Assembly: GCA_016936255.1 (NCBI GenBank)
Contig: JAFGYE010000050.1
Coordinates: forward strand, 47,069-111,068
From: Marinifilaceae bacterium
Lineage (GTDB): Bacteria; Bacteroidota; Bacteroidia; Bacteroidales; Marinifilaceae
Length of the DNA stretch: 64,000 bases
Direction: 5' to 3'
The position numbers and the translations under genes were made by a program. A model generated the notes under the pieces. The model saw only the letters and a program-made list of their open reading frames with translations. It searched no databases and was not told the origin of the DNA. Positions 1 through 9,365 of the stretch are shown here, piece by piece (within the stretch, counting starts at the first letter, position 1; each line of letters starts with the position of its first letter).

Positions 1-552
1 CGTAATTTTGAGGTGGTTTTTACAACTGCATTTAATGATTATGCAATTAAGGCTTTTCAGTTTGCGGCATTGCATTATTTGTTAAAACCTATTAATTATA
101 TTGAGTTACAGAGTGCTGTTAAACGTTTTCAACAAAATCATCAGGATGTTGATCTAAATGAGAAAATAAAGATTCTGTGTGATAGTTTAAGCAATCATCA
201 TCAGAAAATAATTCTCCCCACATCAAATGGACTTCGAATTGTAGAATTAAACCAGATTCATCGCTGCGAAGCTGATGGCAGTTACACCAATTTTTATTTG
301 AGTGATAACACAGTACTGATGGTTTCCAAGGTACTTTCCAATTTTGAGGATATATTGCCGGAGGAAATATTCTGCAGAGTTCACAGCAAGCATTTGGTCA
401 ATCTAAATTACATCAGCCAGTACATTAAAGGAAGAGGGGGACGTATTATTTTAAGCTCAGGAAAGGAAGTTGAGGTTTCTGAAAGCAAGAAAAAAGATTT
501 TCTGAAAAGACTGAAGTATCTCGCTCATTCATTAACAAATGTGAAGAAATAA
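1..552 (+). CDS. LytTR-family response regulator, C-terminal part (5' end outside window)
   Basis: DNA-binding response regulator of a two-component system, probably paired with a LytS/YehU-type histidine kinase. The frame is open from base 1, so the first GTG (13) is not the true start. The first ~30 residues are the end of a receiver domain: VVFTTAF, then the conserved Lys-Pro in YLLKPI (residues 26-31). After a linker, roughly the last 105 residues form a LytTR domain with the family signature FCRVHSKHLVNLNYI. The phospho-acceptor Asp and the rest of the receiver lie before the window. The neighbouring kinase cannot be seen, so the target is unknown. Confidence 0.9.
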   Translation, partial: RNFEVVFTTAFNDYAIKAFQFAALHYLLKPINYIELQSAVKRFQQNHQDVDLNEKIKILCDSLSNHHQKIILPTSNGLRIVELNQIHRCEADGSYTNFYLSDNTVLMVSKVLSNFEDILPEEIFCRVHSKHLVNLNYISQYIKGRGGRIILSSGKEVEVSESKKKDFLKRLKYLAHSLTNVKK

Positions 553-1014
553 AAATATTGGCTATTGTCGGTGATAGTGAAAAAAAAGGAAAAAATTGGT
601 TGATTGAAAAGAGATAGAACCAGCTATTACTGATTCTTCAGAACATGAATTTAAGGATGAAATCAATATACAAACTCCAGGTATTTATTATTTTGGTTGC
701 AGATCTAAACTCAGGTGATTTTTAATTTTTAAAAAGAACAAGTCCCATCGTTTCAAGTCCGGAAAATGATTTATAGATATAGGCTGTTCAATGTTTTTTT
801 GGCTTATGATTCCTTTTTGAATAATAAACAGACCCGTTTCCCCCCTTTTAACTAGTTGTTTTAATCGATAGTTTTATAAACGCCATTATAAGCTGAAACA
901 ACATAGATATGAATTTGTTGTCCCTGAAGATAAATTGGTGATTGCCTCCGTAATATTTCTTGCCTATTTTCACTCGAAATTTGATCAAAATCACGACCAC
1001 ACACTACTACAACA
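553..1014. other. Intergenic stretch without a convincing gene
   Basis: This AT-rich gap of 462 bases separates the LytTR regulator from the NTPase gene. A 68-codon frame on the minus strand (861-1067) overlaps the start of the NTPase gene and resembles nothing known. I see no strong terminator, repeat or RNA gene here. Confidence 0.5.
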
Positions 1015-3567
1015 ATGATTGAGAGGCTAAAATCGGAGGTTTTAAAAAAGTTTGGTTCACAGCTCATGTATACGAAGGCTTGTAGGACTTTAGCTGATGA
1101 AATTTATGATGAAACAGAATATCGGATAAGTACCACAACTATTCGTCGAATTTTTGGGTTCTTAAAAACGAATACAACCCCAGCAAAATTTACTTTAAAC
1201 ACCTTAGCCATTTACATTGGATATGAATCTTGGGAGGCATTTTTCTCTTTACAGGATGATGTGTCCGAAACTTCCGGGAAGCAGAAAAAAAATTGGAATG
1301 ATTTGTATGAAAAATCTCTTGCCTTAAGTAAAGAAACGTATAAATTAATTGTCGGGCAATCGGGTATTCCATTTCATTCGGTTGTTAGTCGGTCTCATGC
1401 TGAAGAAAGAATTAGATGTTTTTTGAATTCATCAAAAATGGCAACAGGATTTATTGCACCGGGAGGTTTTGGTAAATCAAGTATGTTAGCAAAATGGTTC
1501 GAGAAAAATTGGATAAGAAAACAGTCTGATGATGTCATTCTATATATAAATGCATCATTCATGTTGAGTTTTTTGAATAAAGATTTCAGATTGGATCGTT
1601 GGATTCAGGATCAGGTGGATTTTGAGGAGAAGGATACTTTGAAATATTTTCTGGAAAATCCTGAGGCTTGTGAAGCTCGTATTATTTTTGTTGTTGATGC
1701 ACTGGATGAAATTACCTATGATAACATTAAATTGGAGAGGCTTTTTCTTCAGCTAAAATATTTTATATCAAACTATAAGGAGTCCAAAAAGGTTAAATTA
1801 ATAATTACTTCTCGATGTTCTACCTGGGAGAAATTTGCTTTGCCGTTTGTGATAAAAGGGAATTCTATTCAAAATAGTTGGTACGAGTTGGGTTTGAAAG
1901 TAGACACCCAGGATCATCAGAACTTAAATCCTCTTTCCAACGAAGAAATTCAATATGTTATTGATCGTACCATAAATACGAATTTCGCACCGAATTTTTC
2001 GGTTAGCGAATTATCTTTTCGGCAAAAGAAAATGATTTCTAATCCGTTCTTCTTAGAATTGTTTGTGAAACTATATAATCCCGATAAGCATTATGTTTGT
2101 TATGAAGAGCAGAAACTATTAAATGAATTCTTACGAAATAAAGTGTTCTATTCCCGATTCTCTGAAGAGAAAATGGATATTCTGTATGGATTTTTGAAAT
2201 TAATCGAGCATGGTAAGAATGGTGTAGCTGCAAAAAAAATGGAATTACGAGATGCCTTTCCCATTCATCTTAAAACTGCCGGAAATTATTTTTATGCCTA
2301 CGAGGAATTAATTTCATATGGTTTGTTAACCGAATTTATAACCATAAACGAACACAATAGCTATTGTAAGTTTGTTAAAATCACCAGTGAACAATTATTG
2401 GAGACTTTGATTGGAATGGATCTTGTACAGAAAAATGGCGGGGTTGATTTTCAGTTGATTAAGACTGTTGAAAAGGAGTATGAAGGTTTTGATATCAAAA
2501 ATAGATTGATTGGCTTTTTATATTCCAGTGCTTTCTATATTGGAAATCATTTGGAGTTAAAAAACTTTTTCCAATTGAGTGATGAAACTCTTTCTGACCG
2601 TGATCTGATTGACACAATACTTAATTCATCTATTTTTTTAGATGTGCAGAGAATGGAATTGATGGAGCATTTTGTAAATCAGGAAAGAGCTGAAAAGTAT
2701 CTGTTTGGTAATTTTCCTGAAATCTATAATCTTACCAGAGGGAATAAAGCTATTTTAGAAATATTTGCACGAAAAGGGCGGTCTAAAAGTGTTCGCATAA
2801 AATCGTTGTCAGTATTGCTTTTGAGTTCTGTTTTTACTTTGGATATAGATGGGGCACAGCAATATTATCACGATTTGAATGATGAAGAAATTGATCAGTC
2901 ATGCACTGGATTTGATATTTCTATCAGGCTTGCAAGTAGGTTGATTTACAATTATTTTATTAGCCGCGAATCCAATGAAATTGAAATTCTAAAAATGTTT
3001 TATTATAGGGAGATGGCTTATAATCAGTTGGGTGAAGATCATGGAGCACTTAATGGTGAGTTTGAGCTTATTCTTTGTATGGTATTAATTTATATGAAAT
3101 CTTTTCATAAAGTGCTTCAGTTGATTGATGATGTTGAACATTTGTATAAAAATGCGAAGTCGAAAAAATCAAATTTTAATTACAACGTTCTACAATGCTA
3201 TAAATTATCTGCACAGCATAGTTTGGGGATGGAAATGAATACCACTCAAATTGAGTTTTTACAATCATGTGAAAGTGACATTACAGCTTCCGAAAATTAT
3301 TTCTTGCAAATATATTATCATTCGTTTCTTAGCTCTGTGCAATTTGCAAAAGGAAATCGGATTGAAGTGGAACGGCATTTTAATGTGGCACTGGAAATTT
3401 GTGAAGATGTTAATTATGGATTGTGTTCTGCAGGGATTCTAAAGAAAATGGCGAAATATTATAATGAATGGGGTGAGAAAACAAAAGAAAGTATTTGTTT
3501 GTCTGAGGAAAAGGAAATTTTAAAGGATGTAATTTCTGTATTTAATCAGGAAACCCTTTTTGTTTAA
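1015..3567 (+). CDS. STAND/NACHT-like P-loop NTPase with N-terminal HTH-like domain
   Basis: Large predicted signal-transduction ATPase of 850 residues, cytoplasmic, with no signal peptide or membrane segment. Residues 1-80 resemble a small helical, HTH-like domain common at the start of Bacteroidota regulators (RISTTTIRRIFGF ... LAIYIGYESWEAFF). A Walker A loop lies near residue 148 (APGGFGKSSM) and a hydrophobic Walker B with acidic pair near 222 (IIFVVDALDEI), the NACHT pattern. The C-terminal ~400 residues are helical and may be degenerate TPR-like sensor repeats. The first in-frame ATG after an upstream stop is at 1015. It may be a regulator or a defence protein of the STAND class; the sequence alone does not decide. 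It stands alone, with a terminator after it. Confidence 0.7.
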   Translation: MIERLKSEVLKKFGSQLMYTKACRTLADEIYDETEYRISTTTIRRIFGFLKTNTTPAKFTLNTLAIYIGYESWEAFFSLQDDVSETSGKQKKNWNDLYEKSLALSKETYKLIVGQSGIPFHSVVSRSHAEERIRCFLNSSKMATGFIAPGGFGKSSMLAKWFEKNWIRKQSDDVILYINASFMLSFLNKDFRLDRWIQDQVDFEEKDTLKYFLENPEACEARIIFVVDALDEITYDNIKLERLFLQLKYFISNYKESKKVKLIITSRCSTWEKFALPFVIKGNSIQNSWYELGLKVDTQDHQNLNPLSNEEIQYVIDRTINTNFAPNFSVSELSFRQKKMISNPFFLELFVKLYNPDKHYVCYEEQKLLNEFLRNKVFYSRFSEEKMDILYGFLKLIEHGKNGVAAKKMELRDAFPIHLKTAGNYFYAYEELISYGLLTEFITINEHNSYCKFVKITSEQLLETLIGMDLVQKNGGVDFQLIKTVEKEYEGFDIKNRLIGFLYSSAFYIGNHLELKNFFQLSDETLSDRDLIDTILNSSIFLDVQRMELMEHFVNQERAEKYLFGNFPEIYNLTRGNKAILEIFARKGRSKSVRIKSLSVLLLSSVFTLDIDGAQQYYHDLNDEEIDQSCTGFDISIRLASRLIYNYFISRESNEIEILKMFYYREMAYNQLGEDHGALNGEFELILCMVLIYMKSFHKVLQLIDDVEHLYKNAKSKKSNFNYNVLQCYKLSAQHSLGMEMNTTQIEFLQSCESDITASENYFLQIYYHSFLSSVQFAKGNRIEVERHFNVALEICEDVNYGLCSAGILKKMAKYYNEWGEKTKESICLSEEKEILKDVISVFNQETLFV

Positions 3568-3588
3568 AGGGTTGTTGAAATATTTTGT

Positions 3589-3623
3589 AAAGCTGTTTGT
3601 TCCTGCAAACAGCTTTATTTTGT
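3589..3623 (+). terminator. Intrinsic terminator after the STAND NTPase gene
   Basis: A perfect 12-bp stem (TAAAGCTGTTTG at 3589-3600, CAAACAGCTTTA at 3607-3618) with a 6-nt loop is followed by a short T-rich run. A second small inverted repeat (AACCCTTT/AAAGGGTT, 3553-3574) overlaps the stop codon. Confidence 0.75.
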
Positions 3624-3752
3624 TTGTAATCCTGAGTTTTCAGTTCAAAATTTTACCTTTACCATTATTGCATTAGATTTTATTAATTTGCAATGAGAAG
3701 TGGCTGATAGGTCTTTTTTTTTTAATGGTAAAGTAAAAGCGTTTTGTTTGAT

Positions 3753-6700
3753 ATGAATAATTCTTCAAAATTTCACATATTAATAGTTTTTTCTATTTTC
3801 TTATTCTTTTTATTTAGTCTTCCTGATTTGGCTGTAGCTCAGGATAAATATTCAATTTTTGGAAAAGTAAAGATTGAAAACGGAAGTATTGAAAATACTC
3901 GAATTACCATTTTAAAAAATGCAAAAAAAATGGAGTCGGGAATTATAGATAATAGCGGCAAGTTTGAATACGAATTGGATTTTGGGAATGAATATATTCT
4001 TGAATTTTCGAAAAAAGGATTTGTTACCAAAAAAGTTAGTATTTCTACTTTTGTACCAATAGATATTCTTAGTAGAGACAATCAATTTCCACCCTTTAAA
4101 TTTATGGTTTCCCTATTTCCTGCATACGAGGGGCTTGATCTTTCTGTTTTTGATCAACCTATGGGAATGATCATGTATGATAAGGAGTTAGATGACTTTG
4201 ATTATGATCGGGATTACGATTCTCAAATTAGAGATGCAATTAAAAAAGCAGAAGAAGAAGCCAAGAAACGAGCAGCAGAGCTAGAGGCGCAAAGATTGGC
4301 AAAAGAACGAGCTTATAAGGCAGCGATTCAAAGAGGTGATATTAATTTTAATGCTCAGAAATATGACTTGTCGAAAGCTGGTTATAAAGAGGCTTTGGCA
4401 ATTATGCCTGATGAGGATTATCCAAAAACACAATTGCAAAAGATTGATGAATTGGTTGGGCTGGAACTGGCTAATGCAGAGGAAAAAGCCCGTATAGAAG
4501 CAGAACGAAAAGCCTTGGACGAAAAATATTTAACATTGATTACTCAAGCTGATAGCCAATTTGAGGCTAAAGATTACGAACTTTCTAAAACGAACTATAC
4601 AAGTGCTTTAGAAGTAAAACCAAACGAAGGATATCCTAAAAACCAAATTCAGAAAATTAGTGATTTACTGGCGCAGCAAGCACAGTTAGCTGCCGATAAA
4701 AAAGCAATGGAAGAGAAATATGCATCAGCAATTGCTATGGCAGATTCTCAGTTTTCAATTGGCGATTATCAGTCTTCCAAAACAGCTTATGCTGAAGCTT
4801 TGAGTTTGAAGGCTGAAGAGGTTTATCCAAAATCTCAAATACAGAAGATTGATGGGATTCTTGCTAATCAGAAAGCAGAAGCTGATGAAGCTGCTCGATT
4901 ACTAGCGAAAGAGAAAGCCCTGGAAGAAAAATATGCTGCAATTATTAATTTGGCTGATTCACAGTTTTTATCAGGTGATTATCAATCTTCCAGAACCAGT
5001 TATTCAGATGCTTTAGGTTTGAAAGCTAAGGAGGTTTATCCAAAATCTCAGATACAGAAGATTGATGGGATATTGGCTGTGCAAAAAGCAGAAGCTGATG
5101 AGGCCGCTCGCTTGCTTGCTGAAAATAAAGCGTTGGAAGAAAAATATACATCGATAATTAATTTGGCCGATTCTCAATTTTCAGCAGGAGATTATCAGTT
5201 GTCTAAAACCAGTTATTCTGAAGCAATGGATTTGAAAGAAGAGGAAGCATATCCAAAATCTCAGATACAAAAGATTGATGGGATATTGGCTGTGCAAAAA
5301 GCAGAAGCTGATGAGGCCGCTCGCTTGCTTGCTGAAAATAAAGCTTTGGAAGAAAAATATGCATCGATAATTAATTTGGCTGATTCTCAATTTTATGCTG
5401 GCGACTATCAGACTTCTATGACCACTTACTCCGATGCGTTGAGTTTAAAAGCAAACGAAACATATCCAAGATCTCAAATCCAAAAGATTGATGGAATGTT
5501 GGCAAAGCAGTTAGCAGAAGCTGACGAAGCAGCAAGATTGGCATCTCAAAAGAAAGTCTTGGATGAAAAATACGCATCTGTTGTTGCCTTGGCCGATTCA
5601 CAGTTTTCATCCGGAGGTTATGATTCTGCAAAAAATACCTACAAAGATGCTTTAAATTTAAAGTTGGCAGAGGCTTATCCAAAAACTCAAATTCAAAAAA
5701 TCAATGAAATATTGGATGCTCAGCAGGCGGAAGCTGATAAGGTGGCTCGTTTACTAGCTGAAAAGAAAACCTTGGACGAAAAATATGCATCTGTTATCAA
5801 ATTAGCTGACTCACAGTTTGTGTCTGCTGACTATCAGTCTTCTAAATCAAACTATTCAGAAGCTTTAAGCTTAAAGGATAACGAAGTTTATCCAAAATCC
5901 CAAATGCAAAAGATTGATGAAATATTGGCCGCTCAGCAAGCTGAAGCGGAAAATGCAAAACGCCTGTTGGCGGAGAAAAAAGCCTTGGATGAAAAATATA
6001 CTTCTGTTATCAAGTTGGCTGATTCTCAATTTTCATCAGAAGAATTTCAATTGGCCAAAACTAATTATACTGAAGCTCTAAGCTTGAAATCTGGAGAAGC
6101 GTATCCAAAAACTCAAATTCAAAAGATTGATGACTTATTGGCAAACCAACAGGCAGAGGCTAGTGAAGCCGCTCGATTGGCATCTCAAAAGAAAGCTTTA
6201 GATGATAAATATGCATCAATTATTGCATTAGCTGACTCACAGTTTTCCAGCTGTGATTACCAATCGTCTCGAACAAGCTATACGGATGCTTTAGAATTGA
6301 AGGGAAAAGAATCTTACCCAAAAGTTCAAATTAAAAGAATCGATGATATTTTGTCTGAACAGAAACGTTTGGCCGAGGAAGAGGCTAGGTTAGCACTAGA
6401 GAAAAAAGGATTGGATGAAAAATACAATTCATTTATTGGTTTAGCTGATTCTCAATTTTTTTCAGAAGCTTATGAATCGTCAAGAAACAATTATGCTTCA
6501 GCTTTGGAAATCAGGAGTGACGAAAGTTATCCGAAAACTCAGATTCAGAAGATTGACGAAATCGTGAAACAGCTGAAAGCCAAGGCTGAAGAAGAAGCCG
6601 GAATTGCTGAGGCTTTGCGAGCCACAGAAAGAGAGTATAGTAATTGCATCGCTCTTGCTGATAAATATTATGAAGGAAAAAGATGGCAATCTGCAATTGG

Positions 6701-7757
6701 GGAGTATGAAAAGGCTCAAAAGCTGAAACCTACGGAGGTTTATCCTCCTAATCAAATAGAAGAAATTAAATTGATATTGAAAGAGTTGGAGAAATTGGAA
6801 GAGGAAAAATCAACATTGCAATTTCAGTACAAAGCATTGATTGAGCAAGCAGATCAGTTTTTTAGCCGGGAAGAGTACACAGCATCAATGGTAAAATATC
6901 AGGGAGCATTGGATTTGAAACCGGCAGAATCTTATCCTAAAAATCAGCTAAAGAGAATTGAAGTATTACAGGAGCAGCAAGCAAGAGAAGCTGAAAAATT
7001 GAAAGAGTTGAATCGTTTGTATGGTGTGGAAATTAAATTAGGAGATAAATTTCTGAAAGAAGAGCAATTTAGTGTTGCACGTCATCATTTCAATTCAGCA
7101 CTTAATATGAAGCCGGAAGAGGAGTATCCTAAGCAGAAATTGCAAGAGATTGAAAAATTAGTGGCAGCATTAAAGTTAGCTGACAAGGAGGCTGTTTTAA
7201 ATAACCCAACCAATTTTGAAAAGAAATTGTCTATTGCGAAGGAAAGGGAATATGCATCGATGATTACAAAAGGGGATGATTCATTTAAAGCATCTCATTT
7301 TACGGTTGCAAAGGTAATGTATGAAAGAGCGCTTGAATTATTTGATCGGGATTATCCTAAAAAGAAATTAAAGGAAATTGATAAATTGATAAGAGAAGGC
7401 AGGAATTCTGAATTAACAGAGGAATATCGTAAGTTAATTGCTAAAGGTGATGAAGAATTAACGAAAAAGAATTATTCTGTAGCAAAATTTTATTATCAAA
7501 AAGCCAGGGAGTTAGATGCTTCTGAAAAGTACGCCGATAAGCAATTGGATAAAATTGAGGAGTTTATAAATTCGAAAAAAAATCAGAAGCTGGATGCTGA
7601 GTATAAAAAACTTATTAATCAGGCAGATGAAGCCTACAATAAGGGAAATTATTCAGTTGCCCGTTTCTATTACAGAAAGGCTGCAAATCTAAAATCAAAT
7701 GAGTCTTATCCAAAGGAAAGATTGCAATTGATAAAAGAAAACCAGAGTAACAAGTAG
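3753..7757 (+). CDS. Exported protein with 17 TPR-like repeats
   Basis: Secreted or periplasmic repeat protein of 1334 residues. I choose ATG 3753 over the in-frame TTG at 3744 because it directly precedes a signal peptide (MNNSSKFHILIVF ... LAVAQ). Residues ~30-125 look like a carboxypeptidase-regulatory/CNA-B type beta domain (YSIFGKVKIENG, then KKGFVTKKV). From residue 187 there are 17 helical repeats; the central ones are 71 residues long with consensus LADSQF-SGDYQSSKT-YSEAL-LK, then YPKSQIQKID and an EKKALDEKYAS linker. The linkers are Ala/Glu/Lys-rich and likely coiled coil. Function is unknown; such repeats usually act as protein-binding scaffolds. No OmpA or other C-terminal anchor domain is present. 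Confidence 0.8.
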   Translation: MNNSSKFHILIVFSIFLFFLFSLPDLAVAQDKYSIFGKVKIENGSIENTRITILKNAKKMESGIIDNSGKFEYELDFGNEYILEFSKKGFVTKKVSISTFVPIDILSRDNQFPPFKFMVSLFPAYEGLDLSVFDQPMGMIMYDKELDDFDYDRDYDSQIRDAIKKAEEEAKKRAAELEAQRLAKERAYKAAIQRGDINFNAQKYDLSKAGYKEALAIMPDEDYPKTQLQKIDELVGLELANAEEKARIEAERKALDEKYLTLITQADSQFEAKDYELSKTNYTSALEVKPNEGYPKNQIQKISDLLAQQAQLAADKKAMEEKYASAIAMADSQFSIGDYQSSKTAYAEALSLKAEEVYPKSQIQKIDGILANQKAEADEAARLLAKEKALEEKYAAIINLADSQFLSGDYQSSRTSYSDALGLKAKEVYPKSQIQKIDGILAVQKAEADEAARLLAENKALEEKYTSIINLADSQFSAGDYQLSKTSYSEAMDLKEEEAYPKSQIQKIDGILAVQKAEADEAARLLAENKALEEKYASIINLADSQFYAGDYQTSMTTYSDALSLKANETYPRSQIQKIDGMLAKQLAEADEAARLASQKKVLDEKYASVVALADSQFSSGGYDSAKNTYKDALNLKLAEAYPKTQIQKINEILDAQQAEADKVARLLAEKKTLDEKYASVIKLADSQFVSADYQSSKSNYSEALSLKDNEVYPKSQMQKIDEILAAQQAEAENAKRLLAEKKALDEKYTSVIKLADSQFSSEEFQLAKTNYTEALSLKSGEAYPKTQIQKIDDLLANQQAEASEAARLASQKKALDDKYASIIALADSQFSSCDYQSSRTSYTDALELKGKESYPKVQIKRIDDILSEQKRLAEEEARLALEKKGLDEKYNSFIGLADSQFFSEAYESSRNNYASALEIRSDESYPKTQIQKIDEIVKQLKAKAEEEAGIAEALRATEREYSNCIALADKYYEGKRWQSAIGEYEKAQKLKPTEVYPPNQIEEIKLILKELEKLEEEKSTLQFQYKALIEQADQFFSREEYTASMVKYQGALDLKPAESYPKNQLKRIEVLQEQQAREAEKLKELNRLYGVEIKLGDKFLKEEQFSVARHHFNSALNMKPEEEYPKQKLQEIEKLVAALKLADKEAVLNNPTNFEKKLSIAKEREYASMITKGDDSFKASHFTVAKVMYERALELFDRDYPKKKLKEIDKLIREGRNSELTEEYRKLIAKGDEELTKKNYSVAKFYYQKARELDASEKYADKQLDKIEEFINSKKNQKLDAEYKKLINQADEAYNKGNYSVARFYYRKAANLKSNESYPKERLQLIKENQSNK
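4311..7739 (+). repeat. In-gene tandem repeats coding for 17 TPR-like modules
   Basis: The period is 213 bp (71 codons) in the middle and shorter (about 58-65 codons) at both ends. Modules 4 and 5 are the youngest pair: bases 5061-5131 and 5274-5344 are identical over 71 bp, offset by exactly 213, and near-identical on both sides. This indicates recent in-frame duplication. Confidence 0.85.
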
Positions 7758-7793
7758 TATTTAACCACATTTTAATACATTAAAAATAATTTT

Positions 7794-9026
7794 ATGGCCT
7801 TAAATTATCTTTGGATTTTCTTTTTTGTTGTTGCATTTGTTGTAGGATTGATCAAGTTGATCGTTTTTGGCGATATGGAGGTATTTCCTAATATGGTGAA
7901 TTCAACATTCGATATGGCTAAAACAGGTTTTGATATTTCTTTAGGCCTGACGGGTGTTCTGACTTTGTGGTTAGGAATAATGAAAATCGGGGAAAATGGA
8001 GGAATTGTAAAAGTTTTTTCACGTTTGATTGGTCCGTTTTTCAACAAGTTGTTTCCTGAAATACCCAAAGGACATGCTGCACACGGTTCGATAATGATGA
8101 ATTTAGCTGCAAACATGCTCGGTTTGGATAATGCAGCTACGCCATTAGGATTAAAGGCGATGAAGGAAATGCAGTCTGTTAATCCATCGGAGGACACCGC
8201 ATCCAATGCACAAATTATGTTTTTGGTGCTGAATACTTCCGGATTAACGATTATTCCAATATCCATCATGGTTTACAGGGCGCAATTAGGAGCTGTGAAT
8301 CCTTCTGATATTTTTATCCCCATATTACTGGCAACTTATTTTTCTACACTGGCCGGTTTGATTAGTGTTGCAATTGTACAGAAAATAAAACTTTGGGATA
8401 AAGTTATTTTGGCTTATCTGGGAGGATTAACTGTCTTTATTATTGGGTTGATAACTTATTTCTCAAGCTTGGAAAAGGATCAAATAACTCAAATTTCTAC
8501 AGTAGTTAGTAATGTATTCTTATTTTCTGTCATTATTGCATTTATACTTTTGGCCGCACGAAAAAAGGTGAATGTTTATGAGAGTTTTATTGATGGAGCA
8601 AAAGAGGGATTTTCAATCGCCATTAAAATAATTCCTTATTTGGTTGCTATTTTGGTTGCAATTGGGGTATTTAGAGCATCAGGAACAATGGATTTGGTGA
8701 TTGAAGGAGCGCGAAGATTTTGTGTTTTTGTTGGTGTAAATTCCGATTTTGTAGAAGCTTTACCTACCGCATTGATGAAACCATTGAGTGGTAGTGGTGC
8801 CAGAGGCATGATGGTGGATGCGATGCAAACGCACGGAGCAGATAGCTTTGTTGGCAGATTAGCATCAACACTGCAAGGAGCTACAGATACTACTTTTTAT
8901 ATTATTGCTGTCTATTTTGGAGCTGTGGGAATTAAGAATACAAGATATGCTGTTACCTGTGGACTAATTGCTGATTTTGCTGGTATTGTTGCGGCAATAG
9001 CAATTGCTTATTTGTTCTTTCATTAA
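7794..9026 (+). CDS. SpmA-SpmB fusion, nucleoside-recognition (Gate) membrane protein
   Basis: Integral membrane protein of 410 residues. The N-terminal half matches spore maturation protein A (LTLWLGIMKIGENGG ... MNLAANMLGLDNAATPLG), the C-terminal half matches SpmB (KPLSGSGARGMMVDAM ... TLQGATDTTFYIIAVYFG). Each half carries one Gate domain with several membrane helices. In sporulating Firmicutes these are two genes; the single-chain form is usual in Bacteroidota, which do not sporulate, so the role is probably small-molecule or ion transport and remains unproven. It begins 36 bases after the repeat-protein gene and is probably co-transcribed with it and the following S4 gene. Confidence 0.85.
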   Translation: MALNYLWIFFFVVAFVVGLIKLIVFGDMEVFPNMVNSTFDMAKTGFDISLGLTGVLTLWLGIMKIGENGGIVKVFSRLIGPFFNKLFPEIPKGHAAHGSIMMNLAANMLGLDNAATPLGLKAMKEMQSVNPSEDTASNAQIMFLVLNTSGLTIIPISIMVYRAQLGAVNPSDIFIPILLATYFSTLAGLISVAIVQKIKLWDKVILAYLGGLTVFIIGLITYFSSLEKDQITQISTVVSNVFLFSVIIAFILLAARKKVNVYESFIDGAKEGFSIAIKIIPYLVAILVAIGVFRASGTMDLVIEGARRFCVFVGVNSDFVEALPTALMKPLSGSGARGMMVDAMQTHGADSFVGRLASTLQGATDTTFYIIAVYFGAVGIKNTRYAVTCGLIADFAGIVAAIAIAYLFFH

Positions 9027-9070
9027 GAGGAGAAAAAGATTACTTTTGCGATTCAAATTACTGGATAGGG

Positions 9071-9277
9071 ATGATAAAATTTAAGATTGAAACTGAATAT
9101 ATTGAGTTGATTAAGTTGATTAAAGTAACTCGTATTAGTGAGAGTGGCGCTCAGGCTAAGATTTTTGTTGAAGATGGAATTGTATTTCGAAATGGAGAAG
9201 TGGAAACTCGTAAAAGAGCAAAAATTCGTCCCGGTGACAAAATTGAAATTTTCGATGAAGTGATTATCGTAGAATAA
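9071..9277 (+). CDS. Small S4-domain RNA-binding protein (YbcJ-like)
   Basis: A 68-residue protein made of a single S4 fold. Diagnostic features are FIELIKL-like first helix (YIELIKLIKV), the G-A-(Q)-A-K turn followed by an acidic segment, and the basic patch VETRKRAKIRPGDKI ending in a beta strand. YbcJ-like proteins bind structured RNA, probably on the ribosome; the exact role is not known. ATG 9071 is preceded by GGATAGGG, a fair ribosome-binding site. It lies 44 bases after the SpmA-SpmB gene and ends just before a strong terminator, so it likely closes that operon. Confidence 0.85.
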   Translation: MIKFKIETEYIELIKLIKVTRISESGAQAKIFVEDGIVFRNGEVETRKRAKIRPGDKIEIFDEVIIVE

Positions 9278-9296
9278 TTTTTCTGAAAAAATAGAA

Positions 9297-9333
9297 AAGC
9301 GCAGGTACTGTAAATTGCCTGCGCTTTCTTTTT
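9297..9333 (+). terminator. Intrinsic terminator after the S4 gene
   Basis: A 9-bp GC-rich stem (AAGCGCAGG at 9297-9305 with CCTGCGCTT at 9318-9326) is followed by TCTTTTT. It separates the + strand operon from the convergent SRPBCC gene. Confidence 0.9.
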
Positions 9334-9365
9334 GCCATAAGCTAAGGGCTGGTGGCAAAAGTCTA

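Noticed and set aside
861..1067. 68-codon minus-strand frame before the STAND gene
   Set aside because: It overlaps the start of the + strand gene, has no family likeness and no clear start context.
1015..3567. Confident anti-phage defence call
   Set aside because: A STAND ATPase alone, with no recognised effector and no neighbouring defence genes, is not enough.
7794..9026. Evidence of sporulation
   Set aside because: SpmA/SpmB homologues are widespread in non-sporulating bacteria, and no other sporulation gene is present.
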